64,000 nucleotides of DNA from Clitoria ternatea (GCA_037962975.1 CM075676.1:28453001-28517000); one strand, 5' to 3'; numbered from the stretch's first letter, positions 1 through 11,945 are shown. Program-made: numbers and translations. Notes: generated from the letters alone by a model not told the origin.

Positions 1-682
1 TTTTTCCACCTTGTGTGTGGCAGAAATCCATGGTGCAGTACACGTTTGCCAATACAACCGTGACAGGATTCTCAAGCCTGTGCTTGCGAGCTAGGAATAC
101 GGCAATAGCATCATAATCCACATAGTTATCAATGTTGGGGAACAAAACAACACCATAGATGGTAATAGCTAGAGCATCCATGAAGGCTTCCCAATCTTCC
201 TTTTCTGCCAGGACCTGCATATGTTTCTCGAGAAATTCCCGAGTGAATCTGGGGATCTGATTTCTATTTAGTTGTACATCCCTTAAGGTGTCGGGATGGA
301 TCTTCAGAACACGGGCGATGGAAGCAATAGTTGCATGATGGTCAAGATGACGATAAGGTATCTGTCCTCCCAAAGGCATCCCCAAGATTTGTTCAAATTC
401 TTCAATGGATGGGGCCAACTGAAAGTCTCTAAATGTGAAACATCTGAGAGGTGGGTCATAGAATTGTGCTAAGGCAGTGATCGCCTCAGTTTGCACTTCC
501 ACTTCTAACAACTTCAGAATCCTTCCATACTTTCTTGTAAAAGCCATTTTCTGTGTCAGGTTTAATTTTCTCCCCATTGTTTGCAGACTACCCATGTCAA
601 TCTTCTTGGCCTTAAGGTGTAACACTTTTCTCAACTCGGTTACATTTGTGTCACAACTATCAGATCTCATGTTAATTTCCAT
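1..682 (-). CDS. DUF7745-like N-terminal ORF of an Ogre-type Gypsy element (partial)
   Basis: An open frame runs from an ATG at 682 through the left edge (227 codons seen, no stop). An in-frame TAG at 701-703 lies just upstream, so this ATG is the natural start. The product contains the blocks ALAQFYDPPLRCFTF, FEQILGMPL and WEAFMDALAITIYGVVLFPN, which I recognise as the DUF7745 / plant-mobile-domain-like protein that legume Ogre elements carry ahead of gag-pol. Its molecular role is unknown. The position, about 1.1 kb downstream of a PBS and LTR on the same strand, fits the Ogre layout of LTR, long leader, extra ORF1, then gag. The rest of the element lies outside the window. The family assignment is from memory of such proteins, not from a search. 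Confidence 0.8.
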   Translation of the reverse strand, partial: MEINMRSDSCDTNVTELRKVLHLKAKKIDMGSLQTMGRKLNLTQKMAFTRKYGRILKLLEVEVQTEAITALAQFYDPPLRCFTFRDFQLAPSIEEFEQILGMPLGGQIPYRHLDHHATIASIARVLKIHPDTLRDVQLNRNQIPRFTREFLEKHMQVLAEKEDWEAFMDALAITIYGVVLFPNIDNYVDYDAIAVFLARKHRLENPVTVVLANVYCTMDFCHTQGGK

Positions 683-1768
683 ATTGCTCAAAGGTACTCG
701 CTAAGTTCCAAACAGCTTCCTGCAAGAGCAAAGAGAGAGGAAAAGAAATCAGTTTCTGTCATGTTTTGTGAACCACTACTTCTTTATTAATTTATTGGAA
801 AACACTTTCAGTTTGAGAAGTAGCGGTCGGCAAAACTCATGTGAAGCTAAAGTCACGTGGGTTATGGATCTTCCTAACATCGTCAATATCTGCTCGAATA
901 GAATTTTGTTTTCATTTTTGTTTTGACGATAGAGAAGATCTATAACCCAGGACTCATAAGTACACGAAAGGAGAAGGAACTGCTTACTTGTTAAAGGACT
1001 AATAGTTCCTTTTTTAGAAAGAAAAATGATTCACCCCCTTTTTTGGAGTAAAGTAACCCTTTAAACATGTAAGCAGTTCATCAATTTTGGATTTAAAGGG
1101 AAAACGAGAATGAGATAAGGTATAGTAAAGCCTGCCCTCTTGTGCCTTAAGCCAGGTTTTTCTGAAAGTCTTTTCTGGGACCTATAGCTTATCTAACAGT
1201 GGATTTCTCACATTGGGTGGCTTCCGCTAGACATCTAGAAGGTCACCAGAGCCAAGATCCTAATCATGACAGGGACGCAAATAGTGAGGAATTCACTAAG
1301 TGCGTGTATCATGAGAGGTCGAACTCTGGTTGAGGTTCTCACGAATACCAGATAGGAAGTACATCCCATACGATTCCGCTACCAACCTCTCCTAACTTAA
1401 GCTTCACTTGGGGCCCGGGTGTAGGGCGCCACTCATAGGTGTGTGCAAATAATTGTGAGTGTAGTGTGTGGAAGGGCAGTCCATACCTTATACCTTACTC
1501 ATTCTGCACAAAGAATAAACACAGAGCAAATATACAAAGTTGTCTACCCTAGGGTTCAATGTTTGCGGAAAAGTAACATGGTCTCCTACCCTAGGGTTCA
1601 ATAAACATGCAAAATATAGACAACGAAACAAATAACAAGACGATTAAAACAAGAACAAACATTCACAACAACCAATAGAAAATAAGACAATGGGAAGAAA
1701 TCCGAGATAACAAAGGCTATATAAAAAGAACATGCGCTTTCAATCAAACTGGCCTGACTCTCTTAAGT
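683..1768 (-). other. Ogre element leader between PBS and ORF1
   Basis: About 1.1 kb between the primer binding site and the ORF1 start. No frame of note is seen. It contains short direct repeats of the phrase CTACCCTAGGGTTCAAT near 1544 and 1577. Ogre elements normally have such a long untranslated leader. Confidence 0.6.
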
Positions 1769-1788
1769 GTCCCCAGCGGAGTCGCCAT
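1769..1788 (-). other. Primer binding site of the Ogre-like element
   Basis: The minus strand reads TGGCGACTCCGCTGGGGACA. This matches the tRNA-Arg-type PBS known for Ogre elements and follows directly, after one base, on an LTR end in ...ACGACA. It fixes the element's direction (minus) and the inner LTR end at 1790. Confidence 0.8.
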
Positions 1789-2119
1789 CTGTCGTAACCT
1801 GGATCGCGACTGCGCGGCGAACAAGAGAGAATGGTGTGGAATGAAACAGGGAGTCGCCACCAACGTTTTTATCCATAGGAAAAACATTGGAAAAAAAACT
1901 ACTAAGTTCAGTAAAGCACTGGTTAAAAATTGAGATTCAAGTTCGGGAGTCGGTTACGAGTAGGGAAGGTATTAGCACCCTACATCGCCTGTCAAAAACA
2001 GTACCAAGATTGAAAAATGCGCAACCTGAATAGCCTTACAAAAGATGTTATATTTCTCCCCTTTTGTTGTTGTACTTTGTGCAAAAACAGAAGGAACAAA
2101 TCGAACAGACATGGAGTAT

Positions 2120-2770
2120 AGGTTAACAGGACGTTGCGTCCAAATTAACCCTGGCTTTGGTATAAAACAGGAAAAAAGAAGGATACTAACAAGACGTCAC
2201 ATCTAAATTAGTCATCCTCGAATCAAAATACGGGGTTAGAAACGGGAAGGGGATAAATAGGACGTCTAGTCCCAAGTACCCTGTTCCTTGTGGTGATGGC
2301 CTACCAAAGATAGGAGAAAATCAACAAGACGTCACGTCTAAATTGATTTTCATGGAATTTAATCAAAATATAGGAAGGGGATAAGCGAGACGTCTCGTCC
2401 CAAGTATCCCGTTCCTCATGGTGATGGTCTACTAGAAATAGGGGAAAATCAACAAGACGTCACGTCTAAATTGATTTTTATGGAATTTAAACAAGATACG
2501 AGGTTAGAAACGGGAAGGGGGTAAACGGGACGTCTTGTCCCAAGTATCCCATTCCTTGTGGTGATGGCCTACCAATGATAGGAAAAAAACAACAAGACGT
2601 CACGTCTAAATTGATTTTCATGGAATTTAATCAAAATATGGGAAGGGGATAAGCGGGACGTCTCGTCTCAAGTATCCCGTTCCTTATGAATTATGGTGAT
2701 GGTTTACTGAAATAAGGGAAAGTCAACAAGACGTCTCGTCTAAATTGATCTCTTTTGGATAAAATGATTC
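2120..2770 (-). repeat. Tandem repeats with GACGTC palindromes in the LTR U5
   Basis: Five to six diverged copies of a unit of roughly 128-140 bp. The phrase CAACAAGACGTCACGTCTAA recurs near 2187, 2322, 2450, 2590 and 2724. Each unit also carries GGGACGTCTCGTCCCAAGTA or a variant. The ACGT-centred palindromes resemble bZIP-type sites, but lie downstream of the TATA box, so function is only inferred. Confidence 0.75.
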
Positions 2771-3436
2771 TTTTTTTTATTTTTTTAAAAAAGATAAAAA
2801 AAAAGTAGTAAAAATTTATCAAAAAAAAAAAAACTAGACGAAGAATACGCGGACTTACTAAGGTAAAAAAAAAAGGGTAATGTTTTTTGGTTGAAGATAA
2901 TGTTGAGTTGTTAAAATTTCAATTAGACAAAATTTTGAAAATAACAGAAAGAAAAAACAGAAACTAAAAAGATAAAAAAATCACATTTTGTCAAGCTTTG
3001 TTCGGGTGTCTTAAAAAAAATTACACTTTAACTATACGGTAAATGAATTATCGGGAAAAAGGAACAGTATACAGAGGAGGACTGATTCCTTGCGATAGGA
3101 TTAATATTCTGGGCAATAAAATTGTGATCGCAACTATCCCTCATACAATTTAAATTCGTACAGAAACAAAAACATACACTAACAACTTGCACAATAACGT
3201 TGGGCAATAGATAAACAAAAAAAGTAACATGAGCAGAAATAGTAACAGAGATAGAGTGAAGATTCAAACATACATCACAATATGCTACTGTAAAAACCAA
3301 ATAATAACAACAATAGGCAACAGAATAGAGAGTCCAATACAACAATGCTAATCTGATCCTTATACAAAAATTTAATATTTTGAAAAATAGACACTGTTTT
3401 CACAAAATATATAATGTTCTTGCTCACTGATTGAGT

Positions 3437-3530
3437 TCTTGCTCACTGTTGCTGTTGCTGTTGCTGTTGTTGCTGTTACTGTTGCTGTTGTTGCTGTTGC
3501 TGTTGCTGCTGCTGTTGCTGTTGCAGCGAA
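3437..3530. repeat. (GTTGCT)n microsatellite
   Basis: Imperfect run of GTTGCT/GTTGTTGCT hexa- and trinucleotides in the transcribed part of the Ogre LTR, about 130 bp downstream of the TATA box on the minus strand. Confidence 0.9.
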
Positions 3531-3660
3531 TTTCTACTGTCAAAAATCCGGAAGTACCTTTCAAAGCTCAAGAATGTTGAAATAATCTCTTCCCTATGAA
3601 ATCTTTTCCAAACCTCTTAGAGAAAAAATTTTCGAACCCCCCTTCTCCTGTACAGAGGGG

Positions 3661-3668
3661 TATTTATA
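3661..3668 (-). promoter_or_regulatory. TATA box of the Ogre LTR
   Basis: The minus strand reads GGCTATAAATACCCC, a classical plant TATA context. It splits the LTR into U3 (higher coordinates) and R/U5. Transcription would start near 3630. Confidence 0.65.
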
Positions 3669-3717
3669 GCCTCTGTTCCTTGCCCCCTTCTGTAAAAGAA
3701 AAACCGAAAGTGGAAGC

Positions 3718-3905
3718 TCCACTTACTGCTTTAATGGAGGATGAAGAGGATGACACCACTAGTTGAGTGGTTCTTCTAGCTGGACTTCCACCCTTGCAAG
3801 TGACCTTGAAGTCCACTTACTGCTTTAATGGAGGATGAAGAGGATGACACCACTAGTTGAGTGGTTCTTCTAGCTGGACTTCCACCCTTGCAAGTGACCT
3901 TGAAG
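3718..3905. repeat. Perfect 94-bp tandem duplication in U3
   Basis: Two head-to-tail copies (3718-3811 and 3812-3905), identical by eye, starting TCCACTTACTGC and ending TGACCTTGAAG. They lie about 50 bp upstream of the TATA box, where LTR enhancers are often duplicated. Confidence 0.9.
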
Positions 3906-4999
3906 CTCCTGAAAACCCTCCCAAAAATCCGTTGCACTCTCTCTGCTTTTGTTCTTTTCTTTACCTCCCAAAAATAATAGAAACCACTCCACCCTTCTAG
4001 CCTTTTCCTTTGCTCATTCGCCTTTCTCTCCTGAAGGTCCCCCCCTCTTTCTTCATATGCTTCTTTAATTTTTTTCTTCCGTCCACTAACCCTTCTCTTC
4101 CCCAAAATTTTATCATTTTCTTTGAAAATTCCTATATGTTGCCGTGGGAATGACTTAGTGGAGTTTTTCCACTCACTCCATTTTTAATTGCCTTCTGGAT
4201 GCCCAATGCCATGATCCTAATTTTCTATTGCATATCCCATTATTTTATGTGAATGTGATGGTATGTTGGTGGATTTTTTTTATTGAAGCATGGTTTGTTC
4301 TTCGATTTGTGCAAACCGCATGAGCATATGGTGTTCCAGGCCTTGTACACCTTTTCAACCATGAATTGCTGTAAGACAAAAGGTGGGTAAGCTTCTCATT
4401 TTCTAAATTGTTTATTCTTACACATGCTCCATTTCTTTTGCTTTTCACCAGATGCACAAAAGTCCATGGGATAGTGTTTTCTTATCAAAGCCATGTGGAG
4501 TCATCCTTGCATAATTTAATATGCATTTAGATCCTTCTCTTGACCAAAACCGTGACCATCTTTGTGTGGTGGGTTCTTAACTTTATATTTTATTGCAAAA
4601 TCACACAAATTCTCTTGCATTCACGTTGAAGCATAAATAAAGGGGGGGGCTGATTTTGCTTTAATTATTTGGCTTTAATCCCATGTAGCTTGACATGTAT
4701 ATTTTGACTTGGTCAAAATTATGTACCTTAAGTGAAAACATTGCAAATTGGAATGCCATTAACGTGAATGTTGTCTTAGTGGTGGGTCCTTGACTTTGAA
4801 AGTTTGGCAACTTCGTTTATGCTTTCCATTGCAAAAAATTTGATCAATTTCCCTTGCATTTCAGCATCATTTCACATGAAGACAAAAAGGGGCTGTTGTA
4901 TCTTAACAAAATCATGAGCACTTCTTGTGGTGGGTTCCATTCTCTTCATTATGAAACTTCCTTGAATATTTAAGGACAGACGCGTGCCAAATTTGAAGG

Positions 5000-5460
5000 A
5001 GAGTCCAACATGAAAATTGTAGATCTTTCTCTTAGCTTTAATTTGATATATGGCACAAAAATTTTCATCAAGAAACGAGGGAGATATGGCCCATCTACGA
5101 AAACTGCTCCAGAGTGTGACGGAAATACATTTACAAGCAAAATAAATTCACTGGGCAAAATGGGTGGAGAATTAGCTTTTGTGACCTTCATGAAGTTTGT
5201 AGATATATTTGATGTGGAGCCACAGAAAAAAGAACGGGGTCATTTCAGTATCATATGAGGGAGATATGAATTTTTTCCTAAAGATGTGCAGAGCAGTCAT
5301 GAAACTGGAACAAGTCTAGGAAGATTATTAAAACTGTACCAATTGGTAAGGATATAGCCTTCAAGGTCTTCACAAAAGTCGTAGACAATTTTGTTACGGA
5401 AATTTTGAGACTGGGTTTGCGCAAATCGAAGGTCGTATGAAGGAGTTATGAATTTCTAAG
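5000..5460 (+). repeat. Three copies of the GAAAxTTGTAGAT...GGGAGATATG module
   Basis: Near 5007-5090, 5190-5270 and 5365-5455 the plus strand repeats a loose pattern: ATGAAAATTGTAGATCT or relative, then ACAAAAA, then GAGGGAGATATG or GAAGGAGTTATGAAT. The module runs antisense to the Ogre LTR. Relatives occur at 7400-7740, 21700-22010, 46370-46810 (reversed) and 52050-52330. Confidence 0.6.
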
Positions 5461-5569
5461 TGAACCATGCGCAGCAGAGAGTGCCCAAAGGATGGAACTA
5501 TACCAATTAGCCGGACAAAAAAAGGTGTTCACAATTGTGTGTATGTATTTATATATAGTTGTATAAATA

Positions 5570-6835
5570 TGAGGAAACCTGAGTCAGCATCTATCATTTA
5601 AAATTTAAGATACTCACTCCTGTTGTGGCAATTTTTCAGTGAATATCTCTCGAAATGAGGATTGGAGGAAGAGCTGAAATGCTGGGTGAAGTGCTGATGC
5701 ACTATGGAATTTTATGACTGTGCATATGCTGTATATAGTGTTTTGAGTTAAGCCTTGGCCGGCTCGTGTTTTGTTGTTAGTCTTTTAATCAAAGTTGAAT
5801 CCCTTGGGATTGGAACATGATATTGTGGTTGTAAAATTGTGATATACACTTCTATATATATATATATGCCTACGTTATGCCATGCTGCATGTCAATCTTA
5901 TTATGTATGATGCCTGGGTAATCTATATATATGTATATGCGTTCATATTCCCGAATGTGTAGGAAATGACATAACTTAACATGAAGGAAGCCAACCTATG
6001 GTTTAGAGGGCGAGTTTATGATTCTGTCACCGGGTGGGGGAGGTTCAGACGTTCTGAGTGAGTGAAATCAAATAGCTCCGAGTAGGGATTGACGTAGAAG
6101 ACTGCCCCAACGATGAGCTGTTAGGATTCGGAGTTGAGAGTCTAGATATGCTTCCGAGTAACAACTGCTAGGAATCCTCCCGAGCGTAGAATAATCAATG
6201 ATCCCCGAGTGAGAAATTGCTGAGTGATGGTTTTCCCGACTGGAGAGTGACACCTTAGACTCTAGGGGACCCTACTGTAGTAAACTGTTGGTAACGAAAG
6301 GATCTGAGTGAGTCTTAACTTAGTAGAATGTTTAGAGTAGGAAGATTATAGTTACCGAGTGAAAATTTAGGTGAAATACCCCGAGAGGCTTAGAGGGCGC
6401 GTAGGCTGTTCTGAGTGAGGAGTCCTCATAGAGTCTGAGTGAGTGATAGTGGGGACCATTCCCGCATTATTCGTGTATGTGTTCTGATTATTGGAGCCGT
6501 AGAATAAATTACATTCCCGAGTGGGACTAGTAAGTGCAAGAGCCAAATCCGAGTGAACTGAGATTGGATCCTTCCGAGTGAATTAGGCGCTAGAATCCGA
6601 GTGCGGAAATACCGAGTGAAGCTTTCGCTTGAGCGAGTGCGGGTTGCGGTGTGATTCGCCCAAGCGATTTCCCCTTTCTTCCGCTGTCAGCATCTTTAAT
6701 TCGGTTTTATCTCCCTTGTTCTTCTTCTCCTCTCATTTCTTTTGTGCCAAGGCATTCTGATTTTATTTTTATATAAAAAAAAATTCCTCTACTTTACCAT
6801 CTATGATTCATTAAATTAGGGTGTTATAATATACA
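5570..6835 (+). mobile_element. LTR fragment related to the solo LTR at 46992-49772
   Basis: It shares the CCGAGTGA-type repeats (6060-6620), the phrase CTCACTCCTGTTGTG (compare CTCACCCTTGTTGTG at 48539) and an ATTCGCCCAAGCGATT palindrome at 6652, in the same order as the solo LTR. It appears to be the 3' half of a diverged relative on the plus strand and ends near GGGTGTTATAA. The left boundary with the Ogre LTR is not resolved. Confidence 0.5.
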
Positions 6836-8014
6836 TGTCAAATGACAGTTATTGAATCGGACCACTTATCCAATTCTCTGGCATATAAAAAAAATAAAAT
6901 CAACAATATCATATAATCTCATCATATTTCATACATTTATATATCCATACAATCAATGTTGTTCTCAACAACATCCATCAATACATATACATGCTCATTC
7001 ATTTGGATCCAAACATTCATTATTAAAATGATAAGTTGAGAACATGTATAGGAGGATGTTCAGAACACACTATCAAAGTTCAGGCCGATCCAACGGTGGG
7101 ATTAACGAAGATCGTTGATGGGAGTACGCTAGTCCAAAAACTCTGCACTCTTTTCTCTCTTCTTTTCTCTCTCTCTATGGCTGCGGGTTATGATATTAAA
7201 ATGATAAGTGATGGGTTGTAGTTATGCATGGGAAAGGAGTTTAGAAGAGGAGGACATGTGGTAAACTTGCTGAACAAGGGGTGAGGCTGATTGGAACAAG
7301 TGGCCATTGGTGTTGCAAGCTTATTGGACCATGTTGCATGAAGTAGTTTAGTTATTCAGCTTTGCACGTAACTTTGTGAGAGATTTTAAGGGATAATTTA
7401 GGCTGAATTTGGAAATGGTCTGAACACAAAAGTTGTATAACTTTTTGTTCTCTTTAAATCCATATAAAGAACAAAAAAATCCATCAAGAATTGAGTGAGA
7501 TATGGTCAAAATACGACAGGATGCTCTAATTATCTTCGAATCAGGTGTGTGCTCAGAAATAAATTCACCAAAAATTATCCTTTGAGAATTGGGTTTCATG
7601 CCCGTCATAACAATTGTAGATAATTTCAATACGAATCTATACCAAAATGAATGAAGTAATTTAGATAATTTCGTTATGTAGATTTTGACACCTAGTTTGC
7701 AAGAAACAGAGGTCATATGAGAGAGTTATGAATTTCTGAACGAACCATGCGTAAGATAAAAACGTGAATAATCATGTTTCTAAGATGAATTTACTTAATC
7801 CTTGAGTTTGAGCATGAGAGAGTGAAAATTTGGGATAGAGTCTAACAATAGAGATTAAAGATCTCTTCAAAACAAAGTGAACAAGACTAGAATCATTCCA
7901 ATCAAGCATCATTTGAGAAAATTAGACCCGAAATGTCAAAAGCGCGCAGGAAAAGAATAAGCCACCGAGCCTTAATGAGTTATTTTCTAAAATTTTCAAA
8001 TTTAGGATGTTACA
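6836..8014 (-). mobile_element. Fragment of a TGTAACATCC-type LTR
   Basis: The right end reads GGATGTTACA (8005-8014), the reverse complement of the LTR start TGTAACATCC, so the LTR runs leftwards. It contains two antisense modules (7400-7510, 7600-7740). No PBS or coding sequence is adjacent. The left end is uncertain. The short ORFs here are not convincing genes. Confidence 0.45.
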
Positions 8015-8875
8015 ATTACGCAACAAATTAATAATTTTATACATTGTACTTAAAAAGAACAAAAGCAGGTATAGTAAATTAAAATGTTTGAAATTAATAA
8101 AAGGAAATAAAATGTACATATATGTGTATTATTTTTTTTTTGACATCTAGAATTAAAAAAATTTAAAATTCAAGATTATTACACGCATATTATTAAAATA
8201 AATAAGGATACAAAAGGTATAAAAAATTTATATAAGTTGAAAGTTAACCAATAATAAGAAAGAAATATTTTAAATTAATAAAATATAAGTTATTAATACA
8301 AATTTATAATTAGGGAGAATGTGATGGTAGGTATTAAAAATAATATATATATATTACTAATAAAAGTTTGTTCTATTATATTACTTTTCTATCATAAATC
8401 ATTTCGAATCTATTATTCAGTGAAGACAAATAGATTTGGGTCAGAAAATATACCAATAGTTTCTCGTGACTGCGAAATATGACATATATATGATTGAGAT
8501 TTGGGAACTGAAACTAAAATGTGAAAAAACTCCTTTTTTTTAGGTTATTTTCATTCAACTGCAAATAATTTATACAACAAACAACCAAAACCTAGTTTCT
8601 AAAGGGAACAAAAGAAATCAGAACAATAAAGAAGAAGAATAAAAGTTTACAAACAAAATCCTAATAGCATCAATTCACTGCTTGGTTAATCTTCGGACCC
8701 GCTGAAGAGGAAAAATGCGACCAAAAAAAAGTGAAAAACTGAGGAGAAAATGGAAAACAAAGTAACCTTCATCTTCCCACGTTGTCACCTTACAAAGGGA
8801 GAAGAAAACCAAAAGGTTAAAAAAAATAAATTGGTCGATCAATCTTCAAATTCAGTACCTTTTTCTGCAATAACT
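8015..8875. other. AT-rich spacer downstream of the SPRISFS/ADELF gene
   Basis: Very AT-rich, with short TA runs near 8342. No gene or repeat boundary recognised. The 3' UTR of the minus-strand gene at 8876-9613 must lie here. Confidence 0.6.
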
Positions 8876-9613
8876 CTATAATTCAATCTCAACATCCCCA
8901 CAATTTGACCCTCCTTCATTCAGCAACTCCTGTATCATATATACCAAACAGAAAAAGAACTAAATACTAAATCAAGCAAAACTAAAGGTAAAAAGAATAA
9001 ATAAGAAAGATCTAAAGAGACAACAAAAAATCAAAATTGAAGGTATAAAAAAAGACATCAACCAGAGAGAACAGAGCTAATATCTAACCTGTGAATTCAT
9101 ATTATTAAGCCTAGTTCCCTCGTTGAACAGACAAAACCTTGTTTCAACTCCCATGTCAGAATCAGAAGAACCTTCATATTGGTCAACCTTTTTGGATCCA
9201 AGGTGTTGACTTTTTCTCAGACCCAGAAAGCCTTTCCACTTAGTGGAAAACCCTTTGGGTTGTCTTTGAGAAAAGTCTTGGAAGTCATCATCATCATCCA
9301 GAAGAAGCTCTTCCTTGAGAGTGGTGCTGGCTCTCTGCGCTCGGTTGTTGCAGTTTCCCTTGAAGGGCAACAACCTACCCTTGAAGAAAAGCTCATCAGC
9401 ACTCATCATTGAGTAGTTTGTGACAGAGAACTCGAAGTTTGAGGACACTACTGCTGGGGCCTCTGATCTAGAGCTTCCTTCTTCCTTTGTCTTGTTGGTG
9501 GCTATTTGAGCATCCACAAAATCGTTTGAGAAAGAAATTCTTGGGCTCACTGGAGTGCAGTGATTATGATGGTGACTCTTGTGCTCTGTGTTGTGCATTT
9601 CTAAGCATGCCAT
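8876..9613 (-). CDS. Plant-specific SPRISFS/ADELFFKGRLLPF protein (DUF1645/MAKR-like), two exons
   Basis: CDS is complement of 9089-9613 joined to 8876-8929, giving 192 aa. Exon 1 alone reads on to an intronic stop, but a good donor (CAG|GTTAGA, 9088) and acceptor (TACAG|GAG, 8929) join in phase 0 to a 17-residue tail ending in GDVEIEL, making a better gene model. Conserved blocks are SPRISFSNDFVD (residues 23-34), FEFSV (60-64), ADELFFKGRLLPFK (72-85) and KWKGFLGL (125-132), with a His-rich N-terminus and an acidic run DDDDDF near 106-111. I recognise this pattern from small plant proteins of the DUF1645 / membrane-associated kinase regulator type. No catalytic residues are seen and no enzymatic role is claimed. 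A TATA box lies about 105 bp upstream. Confidence 0.8.
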
Positions 9614-9718
9614 TAACTAGCTTTCATACAAGATAGAAAGTATAAAAAGAATTAGGACTCAAAATGAATAAGAGAAAACCTAATAATAAATTCTACTTCG
9701 AACTGCTCCCTCTCATAT

Positions 9719-9729
9719 GTTATATATAG
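9719..9729 (-). promoter_or_regulatory. TATA box of the SPRISFS/ADELF gene
   Basis: Minus strand ACTATATATAAC about 105 bp before the ATG at 9613. This would leave a 5' UTR of roughly 75 nt. Confidence 0.6.
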
Positions 9730-11699
9730 TTCAAATAAGGCTATTAAAACCATGCGCTTAGTTAGTCAGCTGCTACTTCAGCATAATTTTGTATCCCGTG
9801 TAAATTGAAAAAATTGTAATGTGGTGTTAAAATTTAGAAGGCTTTTGTCATTTATTTTACTCATACGTGGCTTGAATTTGAGTAGAAATGTATAATTCTT
9901 CTGAATTGAGATATTTTTTCATATAATGAAAGAAACAAGTTTGAATTTAAAATTTCATGCAATTAACCCTTCGGATTTCTGGCAATTAATTATTTTTAAT
10001 AAAAATTTATTGAAGTCAGATGTAAGTCATTTTCTTTCGTTCCTTTTTTTACCCTGCGTGTAACTCATGCAAAGATTGCCAGTTCGGGCCAATCCCTCCC
10101 GCTTCATATTTATTAAATGATAAGCCAAGTTTGGGAAGATTCTACCAAGTACGAACTAGCGACCACTTAGTAGGTCAAGTGGATAAAAGCATGTGAGGGT
10201 CACCTAAATTAATAGGGTTCGAGCTCAACGGGAAAAATAAACAAAATTTAAGATGGTGGATTAAAATATTTGCTAATTGGTAGGAGATACTTATAGGGTT
10301 TAAGATATCTTGTTTTGGTTTAAATATAAGTATCATAGTAAAATTATCTTCGAATCATATATATATTATAATAAAATTAAGAATTCTTTATATCCTAAAG
10401 ATTTGATATTTTAAAAAAATCAAATATGTATGTATAAGTATTAACTTATTAACAGAGTTTAAGATAATGTTTCATGCATATAATGTCCAAAATGGGGTTG
10501 ATTGCATTAAATAATGAAGCATTTGAATCTGCTTCCTTTTTCCAAGTCAATCGCTCCTCATGTTGTGTATTGTAAGGAATCACGTGGCCACTCACAGAAC
10601 CCTTCACTTCCTAAGCTAGACAACTCCCTGACCTTCACCATCTCATAGAAATGTTTGTTTCTTTATAATGTAAGTTTTCTTCAGAGGAGTTGAATGACTG
10701 TGACCCACCTTGTATTTTTGCTCATTTTTAAACTTTTAATCCTAAGTTTTTACTATGATTGCTTACCATTTTTACAAACAGATGAAGCCTTCGCAAATGT
10801 GTGTGTGTCTATATATATATAGGCAATTTTTACTGATGACATGCGAATATTTCAGTCTTGCTATGAAGTATGAAGCTATTGTATGCTTCAACAGGTGGCA
10901 AATTTATCTCTAACTCTCCTTATCTCAAACATATAAGCGATTGTTTGTACAATCGTAACAATCGATTCCACTTGGCAGCGATGGGTTGATCTGTTAGCTT
11001 TCTTTTTATTTCTATCGGCATCTGTTATTTTTCTTGAGATTTATATCCAATACATTGAGACATTTTATTTTTAATTGGTGTGAAAGTCAATGGAAAATTT
11101 GTAAACTATTATTATTATGAACGTTAAAATAGATTCCCTATTAATTGTAAAAACGAAACCCAAACACACCGTAATTTTTTCTTGTATTTTGAACCTAGGG
11201 GTGTTGTGTTGGACCATTGTTTAGAACTAAAGCCACTCTAGGAGCAAGAAGGTTTATAATTAATGAGTAGTCTCCAAACAAACGGGGGTTGAAAAACATT
11301 TTTAATTTACAACCGAAGGATATGGTTGTCATTCACGCGGTTGAGACCTTTCCATGTTGGCACCATAACGAGTCGAGACACGTGGCTGATTTCCACAAAT
11401 GATGGACTTTGAACATATAATCAGTCAATGAGTTTGAAATTGGATTATTACTTAGGTGAGCATTTCAATATTCATACACCTTTATGGTTATTGGATTTAG
11501 TTGATAATTTTATCTATTCATTTCAAAATTAAAATATTCAATAACTTTAATGTGTCAATTCAAAAAATAGTTTTATATTTTTATCTCAAAATAACTAATC
11601 ATTATTTCTCTCTTTTTGTTGAATCATTCATTCGAGACTAGTTAAAAACTATTTTTTCAATTGAGGGACATTGTGGAGTCAAAGTATACTTTAATTTCA
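9730..11699. other. Intergenic spacer
   Basis: AT-rich unique-looking sequence with a short TA run near 10810. No coding frame, RNA gene or repeat end recognised. Confidence 0.5.
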
Positions 11700-11945
11700 A
11701 AATAAACTGCTATAAGAAAAGAGTATTTTCCAATGGTGTTTTTGACATTTCTCAATGCTCAAAATCGTTGTTAAATGATTGTTCCGACCATTCCAAAACT
11801 ACCGCTAAATGCTTCGCTGTTAAGAAATTACCGACAGTTATTATAAACCACAGGAACAACCGTTGCAAATATGCAAACCAAAGGCACAACCGCCGTGTTG
11901 TATTTACATACGGTTATAACCGCCGCAAAAACTCTAATAATTTTT
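11700..11945. mobile_element. Degraded CACTA-like terminus
   Basis: CTGCTATAAGAAAAGAGT near 11707 resembles a mutated CACTATAAGAAAA terminal repeat. It is followed by clustered subterminal motifs, AACCGCCG, CGGTTATAACCGCCGC and CAACCGTTGC (11770-11925), typical of plant CACTA ends. No matching right end was found. Confidence 0.4.

Larger units (their letters stand above)
1790..5560 (-). mobile_element. 5' LTR of Ogre-like Gypsy element
   Basis: The inner end is sharp: TGTCGTAACC on the plus strand at 1790, next to the PBS. The outer end is not resolved; 5560 is an estimate based on where a different LTR-type sequence begins. Inside are, in minus-strand order, a U3 with several copies of an antisense module (5000-5460), a 94-bp tandem duplication (3718-3905), a TATA box (3661-3668) and a long R/U5 with tandem repeats (2120-2770). 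A length of several kb agrees with Ogre LTRs. The short ORFs here (for example 3776-4105) look incidental. Confidence 0.65.

Noticed and set aside
3028..3345. 105-aa minus-strand ORF in the Ogre LTR
   Set aside because: Hydrophobic composition comes from A/T-rich U5 sequence; no start context or homology recognised.
3776..4105. 109-aa Lys/Glu/Ser-rich minus-strand ORF
   Set aside because: Made partly from the 94-bp duplication and purine-rich U3 sequence of the Ogre LTR; upstream of the TATA box.
7348..7716. 122-aa minus-strand ORF
   Set aside because: Covers two of the antisense modules in an LTR fragment; similar modules elsewhere do not keep this frame.
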